Positions 16,330-25,392 of a stretch of 64,000 nucleotides of DNA are shown here, piece by piece; the first letter of the stretch is position 1; the number at the start of each line of letters is the position of its first letter. The position numbers were made by a program, and so were the translations under genes. A model generated the notes under the pieces. It made no database searches. It was given only the letters and a program-made list of their open reading frames with translations, and had not been told where the DNA came from. Source of the stretch: JAKPBU01 sp964425695 (lineage in GTDB: Bacteria; Pseudomonadota; Gammaproteobacteria; Xanthomonadales; Xanthomonadaceae); the NCBI GenBank assembly GCA_964425695.1, contig CAYRNF010000001.1:1-64000 (forward strand), read 5' to 3'.

Positions 16330-17073
16330 TCACCACATCGCCGACAGCACGAAGTTGAACATCAGCACCAGCAGGCTCGCGTTGACCACCGCGCGGGTGG
16401 TCGCGACCGAGGTGCCCTCGATCGTGGGTTCGGCATGGAAGCCCACGTACGAGGCCACCAGCGCCGCGGTGCCGCCGAACACGGCCGCCTTGACGAAGGC
16501 GAAGACGTAGTCGTCGTTGAAGTCCACCGCGTCCTTCATCACCTGCCAGAAGGTGCCGCCGTCGATGCCGATCACGTGCACGGCCTCGAAATAGCTGGCC
16601 ACGATGGCGAAGCTGATGAAGAAGCCCACCAGCAGCGGCACGGTCAGCACCGCCGCCCAGAACCGCGGCGCCACCGCCTTGGCCACCGGGTCGATGGCCA
16701 TCAGCCCCAGCGCGGTGATCTGGTCGGTGGCGCGCATCAGGCCCAGTTCGGCGGAGATCGAGCTGCCGGCGCGGCCGATGAACAGCAGCGCGGTCAGCAC
16801 CGGTGCCAGCTCGCGGTACAGGCCAAGGCCCACCAGTGCGCTGATCTGGTTGGCCGCGCCGTAGGTCTCCAGCGCGCGATAGCCCAGCAGCGTCACCGAC
16901 AGGCCCACGAAGGCGCCGCCCACCGCGATGATCGGCAAGCTGCGCGCCCCGACCTTGTAGATCTCGCGCAGCAGTTCGGCGAAGAAGTCGGCGGTCGGCT
17001 TCGATGCACGCAGCACCGACAGCGAGAACAGGCCCGCCCGACCCAGCGAGCGTGTCGCAGCGACAAACGGCAT
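16330..17073 (-). CDS. mlaE: MlaE permease of the phospholipid ABC transporter
   Basis: A 247-residue membrane permease of the MlaE/TrnD family: LPIIAVGGAFVGLSVTLLGY, the central RAGSSISAELGLMRATDQITAL (the family's conserved AGRxGxAxAAELGxM segment) and LKDAVDFNDDYVFAF-like loop. It forms the dimeric membrane core with MlaF. The segment ends in LLVLMFNFVLSAMW. Repeat elements flank it on both sides, separating it from mlaF and mlaD by 142 and 161 bp, unusual for an otherwise overlapping operon. Confidence 0.92.
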   Translation of the reverse strand: MPFVAATRSLGRAGLFSLSVLRASKPTADFFAELLREIYKVGARSLPIIAVGGAFVGLSVTLLGYRALETYGAANQISALVGLGLYRELAPVLTALLFIGRAGSSISAELGLMRATDQITALGLMAIDPVAKAVAPRFWAAVLTVPLLVGFFISFAIVASYFEAVHVIGIDGGTFWQVMKDAVDFNDDYVFAFVKAAVFGGTAALVASYVGFHAEPTIEGTSVATTRAVVNASLLVLMFNFVLSAMW

Positions 17074-17079
17074 CAGGTC

Positions 17080-17185
17080 TTCCCCTCTTTGGAAAAGGGG
17101 GGCAGGGGGGATTCGCTTCTGATCTTGCCGTTGCGCGCAGCGGCAAGAGCAAATCCCCCTCGGTCCCCCTTCTTCGAAGGGGGAG
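17080..17185. repeat. 106-bp palindromic repeat element (family B), between mlaF and mlaE
   Basis: Two 38-bp arms (17080-17117 and 17148-17185) are imperfect inverted repeats built on AAGGGGG and GGGGATTNGCT. The centre also pairs (CTTGCCG with CGGCAAG), so the whole element can fold into one long hairpin in the mlaFEDCB transcript. Sequence is unrelated to family A. Confidence 0.8.
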
Positions 17186-17215
17186 GCAGGACAGCAGCAA
17201 AGGCAAGGCGCGCGG

Positions 17216-18001
17216 TCATGCCGCCTCCCTCGCCACGCTGTCGAACGCGATCGGCCCGTCCGGCTCGCCGTTGAGGAACTGCCGCACCAGCGGATCGGTC
17301 GTGGCCTGCAGTTCGGCGGGCGTCCCGGAGAAGACGATGCGGCCGTTGGCGATGACGATGCAGCGGTCGGCCACCGGCAGGGTCTCGTGCACGTGGTGGG
17401 TCACGATGATGCTGGTCATGCCCAGGCTGTCGTTGAGGCGCGCGATCAGGCTCATGATCACCCCGGACGCGATGGGATCCAGGCCGGTCAGCGGTTCGTC
17501 GTAGATCATCAGCGGCGGGTCCAGCGCCAGCGCGCGGGCCAGCGCCACGCGCCGGGCCATGCCGCCGGACAGCTCGCGCGGGTACAGGTCGGCCGCGGCG
17601 CGCAGGCCGACGGCATGCAGCTTCATCCGCACCAGCTGGTCGATCACCGGCTTCGGCAGCCGGGTATGGGTGCGCAGCGGCAGGGCCACGTTCTCCCCCG
17701 CGGTCAGGTCGGTCAGCAGGCCGTTGCCCTGCAGCAGCACCCCCACGCCCTTGCGCAGTTCCAGCAGGTCGCGCTGGCGCCGCGGCACCGGCTGGCCGAG
17801 CACCGCCACGGCGCCGGCCGCGGGTTCCAGTTCCCCGGTCAGGGCGGCCAGCAGCGTCGACTTGCCGCTGCCGGAGGGACCCAGCACGGCGGTGATGCTG
17901 CCGCGCGGCACCTCCAGGTCGATGCCGTCCAGCACGGCGCGGCCGCCGCGTTCCAGGCGGACGCCAGCCAGGTGGACGATGGAGTCGCGGGACGCAGACA
18001 T
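17216..18001 (-). CDS. mlaF: MlaF ATP-binding subunit of the phospholipid ABC transporter
   Basis: A 261-residue ABC ATPase. Walker A is GPSGSGKST (about 41-49), the signature motif LSGGMARRVALARALA, Walker B LMIYDEPLTGLDP, and the switch His is in IIVTHHVHE. The segment VGVLLQGNGLLTDLTAGENVALPL is typical of the MlaF branch. It drives lipid transport by MlaFEDB at the inner membrane. First gene of the minus-strand cluster; the start at 18001 (MSASRDSIVHLAGV) is preceded by a C/G homopolymer run in its leader. Confidence 0.93.
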   Translation of the reverse strand: MSASRDSIVHLAGVRLERGGRAVLDGIDLEVPRGSITAVLGPSGSGKSTLLAALTGELEPAAGAVAVLGQPVPRRQRDLLELRKGVGVLLQGNGLLTDLTAGENVALPLRTHTRLPKPVIDQLVRMKLHAVGLRAAADLYPRELSGGMARRVALARALALDPPLMIYDEPLTGLDPIASGVIMSLIARLNDSLGMTSIIVTHHVHETLPVADRCIVIANGRIVFSGTPAELQATTDPLVRQFLNGEPDGPIAFDSVAREAA

Positions 18002-18311
18002 GCGGGAAATCCGGTCGCGGGAGGGGGGGGGAAGGACGGCGCGGGCGGCGCAGGCAGCGCGACAGCTTCGCGACTCCAGGCTGAACGGAACCGGGCCACG
18101 CGTGGGGATTGTCGCACCGGCCGCAGGGTGGGAGATGCGTGCGCCGCGTCGCAACTTCCACCTTTACGGCCACGCAGGCTTCCTGTTCCAATAGCTCCCG
18201 CCTCACCCGGGCACGCTTCTTGCGGTCGATCCGGGTGGGTAGGGGACGCCGCCTGCAAGGGCGGCACGACGGCACCGCGGCCGCGGCGCCATGGGGAACA
18301 GGGGACAACGC
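18002..18311. other. Divergent intergenic region between mlaF and the autotransporter
   Basis: 310 bp without a supported gene. It must hold promoters for both directions. A run of nine G at 18023-18031 lies about 22 bp upstream of the mlaF start. GGGGAC at 18302-18307 is a usable ribosome-binding site for the autotransporter ATG at 18312. No clear -35/-10 pair was identified. Confidence 0.6.
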
Positions 18312-21300
18312 ATGAAGTGGAATCTGGGTCTGCGCCAGCGCAGCCGTGGCCAGTGGTCGGTCGTGGCGTTGTGGCTCCTGATGCTGGGCGCGGCGTGGAT
18401 GCCGGCACATGCGGCGCACACCTCGCTGGTGTGTTCCCCCAAGAGCGGCAGCGTGGTGCGCGGCGGCTCGGTCACCATCGACGTCAGCGACTGCCAGCCC
18501 CTTCCCGGCTTCGGCGGAACGGGTCCGGTGGACGTCACGGCGCCCAGCCACGGCACCGCCAACCTGCGCCTGGCCAACGGCGCCACGCAGTGGTTCGTGG
18601 ACTACAGCCACAACGGCAACACCGCCACCAGCGACTATTTCGAATTCACGGATGCGTCCGGCAACGAGGTCGCCGACAGCATCGTCGCGGTCACCATCAC
18701 CATCACGGCGCCCACGTCGCCGATCGTGGTCTCGCCCGGCACCCTGCCCACGCTCACCGCGGGCACGCCGTTCTCGCAGACGCTGACCTCGAGCGGCGGC
18801 CTTGCGCCCTACACCTACACCCTGCAGAGCGGTGCGCTGCCGGCCGGCATCAGCCTGACCAGCGCAGGCGTGCTGAGCGGCAACCCCACCCAGCGCGGCA
18901 ACTACTCCTTCAGCGTCCGCTCCACCGATTCCACCTCGCCCACCGCGCAGTTCGCGGACAAGGGCTACACCGGCACGGTGCAGAACCCCACCCTGACCCT
19001 GACCCCGAACGCGGGCACCGCGATCCAGGGCGCGCCGTTCTCGCAGACGCTGTCCACCTCCGGTGGCGTGGCGCCGCACACCTACCAGCTGGAAACCGGG
19101 AGCTTTCCGGCCGGGATCAGCATTTCCAGCGCCGGCGTGGTCAGCGGCACCACCAACGCCGCGCCCGGCAGCTACCCGGTCACGCTGCGCGTCACCGACG
19201 CCAGCACCGGCCCGGGCCAGTACTTCGAACTCGAGCCCTACACGCTCACCGTCAGCGCACCGCCGAGCGTCACGATCGCGGTGAGCCCGGCATCGGTCAG
19301 CGAAGACGGTGCCACCAACCTGACCTACACGGTCACCCGCAGCCTTAACCTCAGCTCGCCCACGGTGGTCAACATCGCCGCCGCCGGCACCGCGACGTCG
19401 GGCACCGATTACACCGGCGGCGTGGCCACGGTCACCATCCCGGCAGGCGCCACCACCGCCACGATCACCATCGATCCCAACGTGGACGGCACGGTCGAAG
19501 CCAACGAGACGGTCATCCAGTCGGTGACGGCGGGCACTGGTTACACGGTGGGCGTGCCCAGCAGCGCCACCGGCACCATCCTCAACGACGACGTGCCCAC
19601 CGCGACCATCTCGGTGGCGCCCGCGGCAGTCGCCGAGGATGGCGCGCCGAACCTGGTCTACACGGTCGCCCTGAACCAGCCCAACCCGGCCGCCGCGACG
19701 ACGGTGAACTTCACCATCGGTGGAACGGCCGCGAACGGCACCGACTACGCCACCATCGCCTCGCCGCTGGTGATCCCGGCCGGCAGCACCACCGGCACGA
19801 TCACGGTCAACCCGAGCGGGGACACCAATATCGAAGCCGACGAGGCCGTCACCCTGACCCTCGCCGCAGGCGCCGGCTACACGGTCGGCGTGCCCAACGC
19901 GGCCACCGGCACGATCCTCAACGACGACCTGCCGAACCTGACGATCAACGACGTCACGGCCAACGAAGGCAACGCCGGGATCACCAACTTCACCTTCACC
20001 GTGAGCCTGAGCGCACCGGCCGGCCCCGGCGGCGTGACCTTCAACATCGCCACCGCCAACGGCAGCGCCACTGCGGGCGTCGATTACGTCGCCCAGAGCC
20101 TGACCGCCCAGACCATCCCCGCGGGCAGCAGCACCTACAGCTTCACCGTGCTGGTGAACGGCGACACGCTGAACGAGCCGAGCGAAACCTTCTTCGTCAA
20201 CGTCACCAGCGTGACCAATGCGGTGGTGGTGGATGGGCAGGGCGTGGGCACCATCGTCAACGACGACCCGGTGCCGAGCCTGTCCATCGACGACGTCGCG
20301 GTCGTCGAAGGCAATTCCGGCATCACGAACGCGGTGTTCACCGTGACCCTGGGCGCGCCGAGCGGACAGACTGTGTCCGTCAACTACGCGACCGCCAACG
20401 GCACGGCCACGCAGCCGGCCGACTACACCGCCACCAGCGGCACCCTGACGTTCACGCCGGGACAGACCACGCGCACGATCACGGTGCCCGTGGTGGGCGA
20501 AATCGTGCCCGAGGCTAGCGAGACCTTCTTCGTCAACCTGTCCGGCGCGACCAACGCCACCATCGCCGACAACCAGGGCACGGGCACGATCACCAACGAC
20601 GACGTGCCGGTCACCGTGAACCCGGCGACCGTGCCCGACGGCACCGTCGGCGTGGCCTACAGCCAGGCGATCACCGCCAGCGGCGGCACCGCGCCCTACA
20701 GCTTCGCCGTGACCGCCGGTGCGCTGCCGGCCGGGCTGACGCTGTCGCCGGGGGGCCTGCTCAGCGGCACGCCCACCGCGGGCGGCACCTTCGCCTTCAC
20801 GATCACCGCCACCGACAGCAGCCCGTTCCCGGGCCCCTTCTCGGGCAGTCGCGCCTACACCCTGACCATCGCCGCGCCGACGATCAGCCTGCCGGCCACG
20901 GCGCTGGCCAATGGCACGCTGGGCGCGCCGTACTCGGCGGCCATCACGCCGGCCTCGGGCGGCACCGCGCCGTATGCCTATGCCGTGACCGCCGGCACGC
21001 TGCCGGCCGGGCTGACGCTCAGTGCGTCCACTGGCGCCATCACCGGCACCCCGAGCGCGCTGGGCACGTTCAACTTCAGCATCACCGCCACCGACAGCAG
21101 CACGGGCACCGGTCCGTACACCGCGACCCAGTCCTATGCCATCACCGTGGTGGACGTGGCGCCGGTGGCCAATCCGTCGTCGCTGACCGTCGCCTACAAC
21201 GCGCCGGCCACCAGCGTCCCGCTGAACATCACCGGCGGCGCGCCGACGTCGGTGGCCATCGTGACCGCGCCGGCCAACGGCACCGCGGTCGCCAGCGGCA

Positions 21301-24300
21301 CCACCATTACCTACCAGCCCAACGCCGGCTACGCGGGTCCGGACAGCTTCACCTACACCGCCACCAACAGCGGCGGGACGTCCGCGTCGGCCACGGTGTC
21401 GATCACGGTGTCCGATCCGGTCATCACCATCACCCCGTCCGGCGGCTTCAGCGCCGCGGTCGCCGCGCCGTACACGCAGACCTTCACCTTCAACGGTGGC
21501 GCGCAGCCGTGGAGCGCCTACCAGGTCACCAACCTGCCGGCGGGCCTGGCCATCACCGGCACCACCGCCAACACGGTGACGATCTCCGGCACGCCGACCC
21601 AGGCCGGCAGCTTCAACCTCAATGTCTCGGCCACCGACAGCAGCACCGGCAACGGCCCGTACACGGTGGGCCAGGCGTTCACCCTGACCGTGGGCGCGCC
21701 CACGCTGACGCTGGACCCGCCTTCGGGCACGTTCAACGCGCCGTACGCGGCACCGTTCTCGCAGGCGTTCACAGCCAGCGGCGGCGTGGGTCCGTACAGC
21801 TACGCGTTGACCGGCACGCTGCCGGCCGGGCTCACCTTCAGCGGCAACACGCTGTCCGGGTCGGCCACGGTCCCGGGCAGCTACCCGATCACCATCACCG
21901 CCACTGACACCGGTTCCACGGGTGCCGGGGCGCCGTTCTCGGTGGCGCAGAACTACGTCGTCCAGGTGGGTGCGCCGACGATCGTCGTGGATCCGGCGAC
22001 GCTGCCCAACCCGGTCGCGGCGACGCCGTACAGCCAGACGCTGTCCGCTTCCGGCGGCGCGGGGCCCTACACCTTCGCCGTGTCCGCCGGCGCGCTTCCG
22101 GCCGGCCTGACCCTGTCCGGCGCCGGGGTACTGTCCGGCACCAGCAACCAGGTCGGCACGTTCAACGTCACGGTCACCGCGGCCGACACCAACGGCCAGA
22201 CGGGAAGCCGCGCCTACACGCTGACCATCGCCGCGCCGGTGCTGACCATGACCCCGCCGCCGGGCACGCTCAACGCGCCGTACGGCGTGGCCTACACCCA
22301 GGCGTTCACGGCGTCCGGCGGATCGGGCAGCTATGCCTATGCCGTGACCGGCACGCTGCCGGCGGGCCTGGGCTTCAGCGGCAACACGATCTCCGGCACG
22401 CCCACCGCACCGGGCAGCTATCCGATCACGGTCACCGCCACCGACACGCAGCTCACCGGCACCGGGGCGCCGTTCTCGATCGCCCAGAACTACACGATCG
22501 AAGTGCCGGCACCGGTCATCGTGGTCAACCCGGCGACGCTGCCGAACCCGACTGCGGGCGCGGCCTACAGCCAGGCGATCACCGCCACAGGCGGCGTCGC
22601 GCCTTACAGCTTCGGCGTCACTGCCGGCGCGCTGCCCAGCGGCATCGCGCTGGCGTCCGACGGCACGCTGTCGGGCACCAGCTTCGAGGTGGGCACGTTC
22701 AACTTCACCGTGACCGCCACTGATGCCAACGGCCAGTCCGCCAGCCGTGCGTACACCGTGACCATCGCCGCACCGGTGCTGACCATGACCCCGCCGCCGG
22801 GCACGCTCAACGCGCCGTACGGTGCGGCGTTCTCGCAGGCCTTCGTGGCCAGCGGCAGCCCGGGTCCGTACAGCTACACGCTGACCGGCACGCTGCCGGC
22901 GGGCCTGGGCTTCAGCGGCAACACGATCTCCGGCACGCCCACCGCGCCGGGTAGCTACCCGATCACGGTCACCGCCACCGACACCCGGCTCACCGGTGCC
23001 GGCGCGCCGTTCTCGCTCGCGCAGAACTACACGATCGAAGTGCCTGCGCCGAGCATCGTGGTGGATCCGGCCACGCTGCCGGACACCACCGCCGGGCAGG
23101 CCTACAGCGCCACCCTGAGCGCCACCGGTGGCGCGGCGCCCTACGCGTTCGCGGTCACCAGCGGCGCGCTGCCCACCGGCCTCGCCCTGGCTGCGGACGG
23201 CACGCTGGGCGGCACCACCACCGCGTCCGGCACGTTCGCCTTCACCGTCACCGCCACCGACGCCAACGGCCAGGCCGGAAGCCGCGCCTACACGGTGAAC
23301 GTGGCCGTGCCTGCGCTGACGCTCACGCCGACCACGTTGCCCAACGGCACCGCGGGCACCGCGTACAGCCAGACGCTGACGGTGAGCGGCGGCATCGCGC
23401 CGTACACCACCACGCTCACCGGCACGCTGCCGACGGGCCTCGCGTTCGACGCCGCCACGCGCACCTTCAGCGGTACGCCCACGCAGGCCGGCACGTTCAC
23501 CTTCAGCGTGACCGTGACCGACAGCACCGGCGGGACGCCGGCCACGGTGACCAACAGCTACACGCTCACCATCGCCAGCCCCGCCATCACGCTGACCCCG
23601 GCGACTCTCCCGGCGGGCACCGCGGGCGTGGCGTACTCGCAGACCTTCGGCGCCAGTGGCGGCATCGCTCCGTACACCTTCGCGGTGAGCAGCGGTGCGC
23701 TGCCGGCCGGCCTGACCCTGACCAGCGCAGGCGTGCTGTCGGGCACGCCGACGGCGGCCGGCACGTTCAACTTCAGCGTCACCGTGACCGACCGCACCAC
23801 CGGCACGCCGGGCACTGCGACCAATGCCTACACGCTGGTGATCTCGGCGCCGACGATCGTGGTGAACCCGGCCACGCTGCCGGCCGCCACGCAGTCGCTG
23901 GCCTACAGCCAGCAGCTCACGGCCACCGGCGGGACTGCGCCGTACACGTTCGCGGTGAGCACCGGCACGCTGCCCGCAGGGCTGACGCTGTCCACGTCCG
24001 GACTGCTGTCAGGCACGCCGACGACGGCCGGCACGTTCGCGTTCACCGTGCGCGCCACCGATGCCCTCGGCTTCGCCGGTACCCGCGCGTACACGGTGAA
24101 CGTGGTCGAGCGCCCGGATCCCTCGCGCGATCCGGAAGTGCGCGGCCTGCTGGAAGCGCAGTCCGACGCCACCCGGCGCTTCGCCACCACCCAGATCAAC
24201 AACTTCCAGCAGCGTCTGGAGCGGTTGCACGGGGCCGACAGCGCGCGCGGGTTCGACAACGGCCTGAGCTTCACCGGCAACACCGGCAACTGCATCGAGG

Positions 24301-25289
24301 CCCGCGAGCGCGGCATCGACGACGTGCGCTGCAAGGGCCCGCAGGGCGGCGAATGGAACGATGATGCCAGCGGCAGCGACGACCGCCGCCTGGCCGGCGG
24401 TCCGCAGGACAGCGGCGACCTGCCGACCATGTCCGACGCGCAGGCCAAGGCCCCCGGCGGCGGCTGGGGCGTGTGGGCCGGCGGCGCGATCCGCTCCGGC
24501 AACCACGACGGCCGCGGCGGCAGCGCCTCGGTGGACTTCGAAAGCGACGGCCTGAGCTTCGGCGCCGATCGCCGCATCAGCGACACGTTCGTGCTGGGTG
24601 CCGGCGTGGGCTGGGGCCGCGACGAGAGCGAAGTGGGCGAGCGCGGCAGCCGCAGCCGCGGCGAAGCGCGCACCGCCGCGCTGTACGGCAGCTTCCAGCC
24701 GGGCGGCGACTGGTTCGTGGACGGCGTGTTCGGCTACCAGGACCTCGACTTCGACGTGCGTCGCCGCGTCACCGTCAACAACGCGCTGGTCGAAGGCGAG
24801 CGCAGCGGCGAGCAGTGGTTCGGTTCGCTGTCGGTGGGCGCCGACCTGCAGCGCGGCGACGCCCTGCAGCTCACGCCGTACGCCCGCGTGGACGCCGCGC
24901 GCGCCACCCTGGACGGCTACACCGAAACCGGCGACGCGGTGTACGCGCTGCGCTACGAATCCATGGACGTGGACACCACCACCGGCAACGTGGGCCTGCG
25001 CATGGACTACCGCGTCGTGCAGAGCTGGGGCAGCTTCGTGCCCTCGCTGCGGCTCGAGTACCAGCACGACTTCAAGGGCGATGGCTCGGCCGTGCTGCGC
25101 TACGCGGACCTGGCGTCCGGTCCGTTCTACCGCGCCGACCTGGTGGGCTACGACCGCAGCCGCTTCCTGATCGGCCTGGGGCTGCGCTTCGGCACGCTGG
25201 GCGGATTCGGCGGCCGCATCGAGTACCGCGGCCTGGTGGGCGACGAGCGCGACCACGGCCTGTTGCTGAACCTGCAGAAGGACTTCTGA
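18312..25289 (+). CDS. Giant autotransporter with He_PIG-type Ig and Calx-beta domains
   Basis: A 2325-residue surface protein. The ATG at 18312 has GGGGAC 5 nt upstream; an ATG at 18291 would add 7 residues. A long signal peptide ends near PAHAAHT. The passenger has a short first domain with two Cys, then by my count two He_PIG-like Ig repeats (from 18718), four Calx-beta domains (about 19260-20600, each ending near GTIxNDD), and two more He_PIG repeats. One cadherin/Big-like domain (about 21150-21415) and ten further He_PIG repeats follow to about 24110. A charged linker (DPEVRGLLEAQSDATRRF) leads to a ~280-residue autotransporter barrel ending LLLNLQKDF. Likely an adhesin or surface filament; ligand unknown. 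Calx-beta domains usually bind Ca2+. Confidence 0.9.
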   Translation: MKWNLGLRQRSRGQWSVVALWLLMLGAAWMPAHAAHTSLVCSPKSGSVVRGGSVTIDVSDCQPLPGFGGTGPVDVTAPSHGTANLRLANGATQWFVDYSHNGNTATSDYFEFTDASGNEVADSIVAVTITITAPTSPIVVSPGTLPTLTAGTPFSQTLTSSGGLAPYTYTLQSGALPAGISLTSAGVLSGNPTQRGNYSFSVRSTDSTSPTAQFADKGYTGTVQNPTLTLTPNAGTAIQGAPFSQTLSTSGGVAPHTYQLETGSFPAGISISSAGVVSGTTNAAPGSYPVTLRVTDASTGPGQYFELEPYTLTVSAPPSVTIAVSPASVSEDGATNLTYTVTRSLNLSSPTVVNIAAAGTATSGTDYTGGVATVTIPAGATTATITIDPNVDGTVEANETVIQSVTAGTGYTVGVPSSATGTILNDDVPTATISVAPAAVAEDGAPNLVYTVALNQPNPAAATTVNFTIGGTAANGTDYATIASPLVIPAGSTTGTITVNPSGDTNIEADEAVTLTLAAGAGYTVGVPNAATGTILNDDLPNLTINDVTANEGNAGITNFTFTVSLSAPAGPGGVTFNIATANGSATAGVDYVAQSLTAQTIPAGSSTYSFTVLVNGDTLNEPSETFFVNVTSVTNAVVVDGQGVGTIVNDDPVPSLSIDDVAVVEGNSGITNAVFTVTLGAPSGQTVSVNYATANGTATQPADYTATSGTLTFTPGQTTRTITVPVVGEIVPEASETFFVNLSGATNATIADNQGTGTITNDDVPVTVNPATVPDGTVGVAYSQAITASGGTAPYSFAVTAGALPAGLTLSPGGLLSGTPTAGGTFAFTITATDSSPFPGPFSGSRAYTLTIAAPTISLPATALANGTLGAPYSAAITPASGGTAPYAYAVTAGTLPAGLTLSASTGAITGTPSALGTFNFSITATDSSTGTGPYTATQSYAITVVDVAPVANPSSLTVAYNAPATSVPLNITGGAPTSVAIVTAPANGTAVASGTTITYQPNAGYAGPDSFTYTATNSGGTSASATVSITVSDPVITITPSGGFSAAVAAPYTQTFTFNGGAQPWSAYQVTNLPAGLAITGTTANTVTISGTPTQAGSFNLNVSATDSSTGNGPYTVGQAFTLTVGAPTLTLDPPSGTFNAPYAAPFSQAFTASGGVGPYSYALTGTLPAGLTFSGNTLSGSATVPGSYPITITATDTGSTGAGAPFSVAQNYVVQVGAPTIVVDPATLPNPVAATPYSQTLSASGGAGPYTFAVSAGALPAGLTLSGAGVLSGTSNQVGTFNVTVTAADTNGQTGSRAYTLTIAAPVLTMTPPPGTLNAPYGVAYTQAFTASGGSGSYAYAVTGTLPAGLGFSGNTISGTPTAPGSYPITVTATDTQLTGTGAPFSIAQNYTIEVPAPVIVVNPATLPNPTAGAAYSQAITATGGVAPYSFGVTAGALPSGIALASDGTLSGTSFEVGTFNFTVTATDANGQSASRAYTVTIAAPVLTMTPPPGTLNAPYGAAFSQAFVASGSPGPYSYTLTGTLPAGLGFSGNTISGTPTAPGSYPITVTATDTRLTGAGAPFSLAQNYTIEVPAPSIVVDPATLPDTTAGQAYSATLSATGGAAPYAFAVTSGALPTGLALAADGTLGGTTTASGTFAFTVTATDANGQAGSRAYTVNVAVPALTLTPTTLPNGTAGTAYSQTLTVSGGIAPYTTTLTGTLPTGLAFDAATRTFSGTPTQAGTFTFSVTVTDSTGGTPATVTNSYTLTIASPAITLTPATLPAGTAGVAYSQTFGASGGIAPYTFAVSSGALPAGLTLTSAGVLSGTPTAAGTFNFSVTVTDRTTGTPGTATNAYTLVISAPTIVVNPATLPAATQSLAYSQQLTATGGTAPYTFAVSTGTLPAGLTLSTSGLLSGTPTTAGTFAFTVRATDALGFAGTRAYTVNVVERPDPSRDPEVRGLLEAQSDATRRFATTQINNFQQRLERLHGADSARGFDNGLSFTGNTGNCIEARERGIDDVRCKGPQGGEWNDDASGSDDRRLAGGPQDSGDLPTMSDAQAKAPGGGWGVWAGGAIRSGNHDGRGGSASVDFESDGLSFGADRRISDTFVLGAGVGWGRDESEVGERGSRSRGEARTAALYGSFQPGGDWFVDGVFGYQDLDFDVRRRVTVNNALVEGERSGEQWFGSLSVGADLQRGDALQLTPYARVDAARATLDGYTETGDAVYALRYESMDVDTTTGNVGLRMDYRVVQSWGSFVPSLRLEYQHDFKGDGSAVLRYADLASGPFYRADLVGYDRSRFLIGLGLRFGTLGGFGGRIEYRGLVGDERDHGLLLNLQKDF
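22241..23046 (+). repeat. Near-identical internal duplication in the autotransporter gene
   Basis: A two-domain unit is repeated with a 537-bp (179-codon) period: the stretch beginning at 22241 (encoding LTMTPPPGTLNAPYG) recurs at 22778 with near-identical bases, as does the segment encoding GLGFSGNTISGTPTAPGSYP. The units alternate a PPPGTLNAPY-type domain with a VVNPATLPNP-type domain. This indicates recent duplication or gene conversion. Confidence 0.75.
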
Positions 25290-25295
25290 ACCCGG

Positions 25296-25323
25296 CACCC
25301 GCGCCGCTCCGGCGGCGCGGGTG
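25296..25323 (+). terminator. GC-rich hairpin after the autotransporter gene
   Basis: A perfect 12-bp stem (CACCCGCGCCGC / GCGGCGCGGGTG) with a four-base loop begins 7 nt after the stop codon. It lacks a U-tract, so termination may be partial; recC begins about 70 bp downstream. Confidence 0.55.
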
Positions 25324-25392
25324 ATCGGTGACGCGTTGCCACCCGGCGTGCGCGTGCGCGCATCGCAGGGCATGCGACCGGGCTCCGGCATC

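Noticed and set aside
17387..19348. A 650-codon plus frame across mlaF and the autotransporter start
   Set aside because: It crosses mlaF antisense, the intergenic region and a wrong frame of the autotransporter; its His/Gln/Arg-rich text has no motifs.
18718..24110. Regular repeats that could suggest a CRISPR array or satellite DNA
   Set aside because: The period is about 270 bp per domain, the frame is continuous, and the units are Ig-like protein domains.
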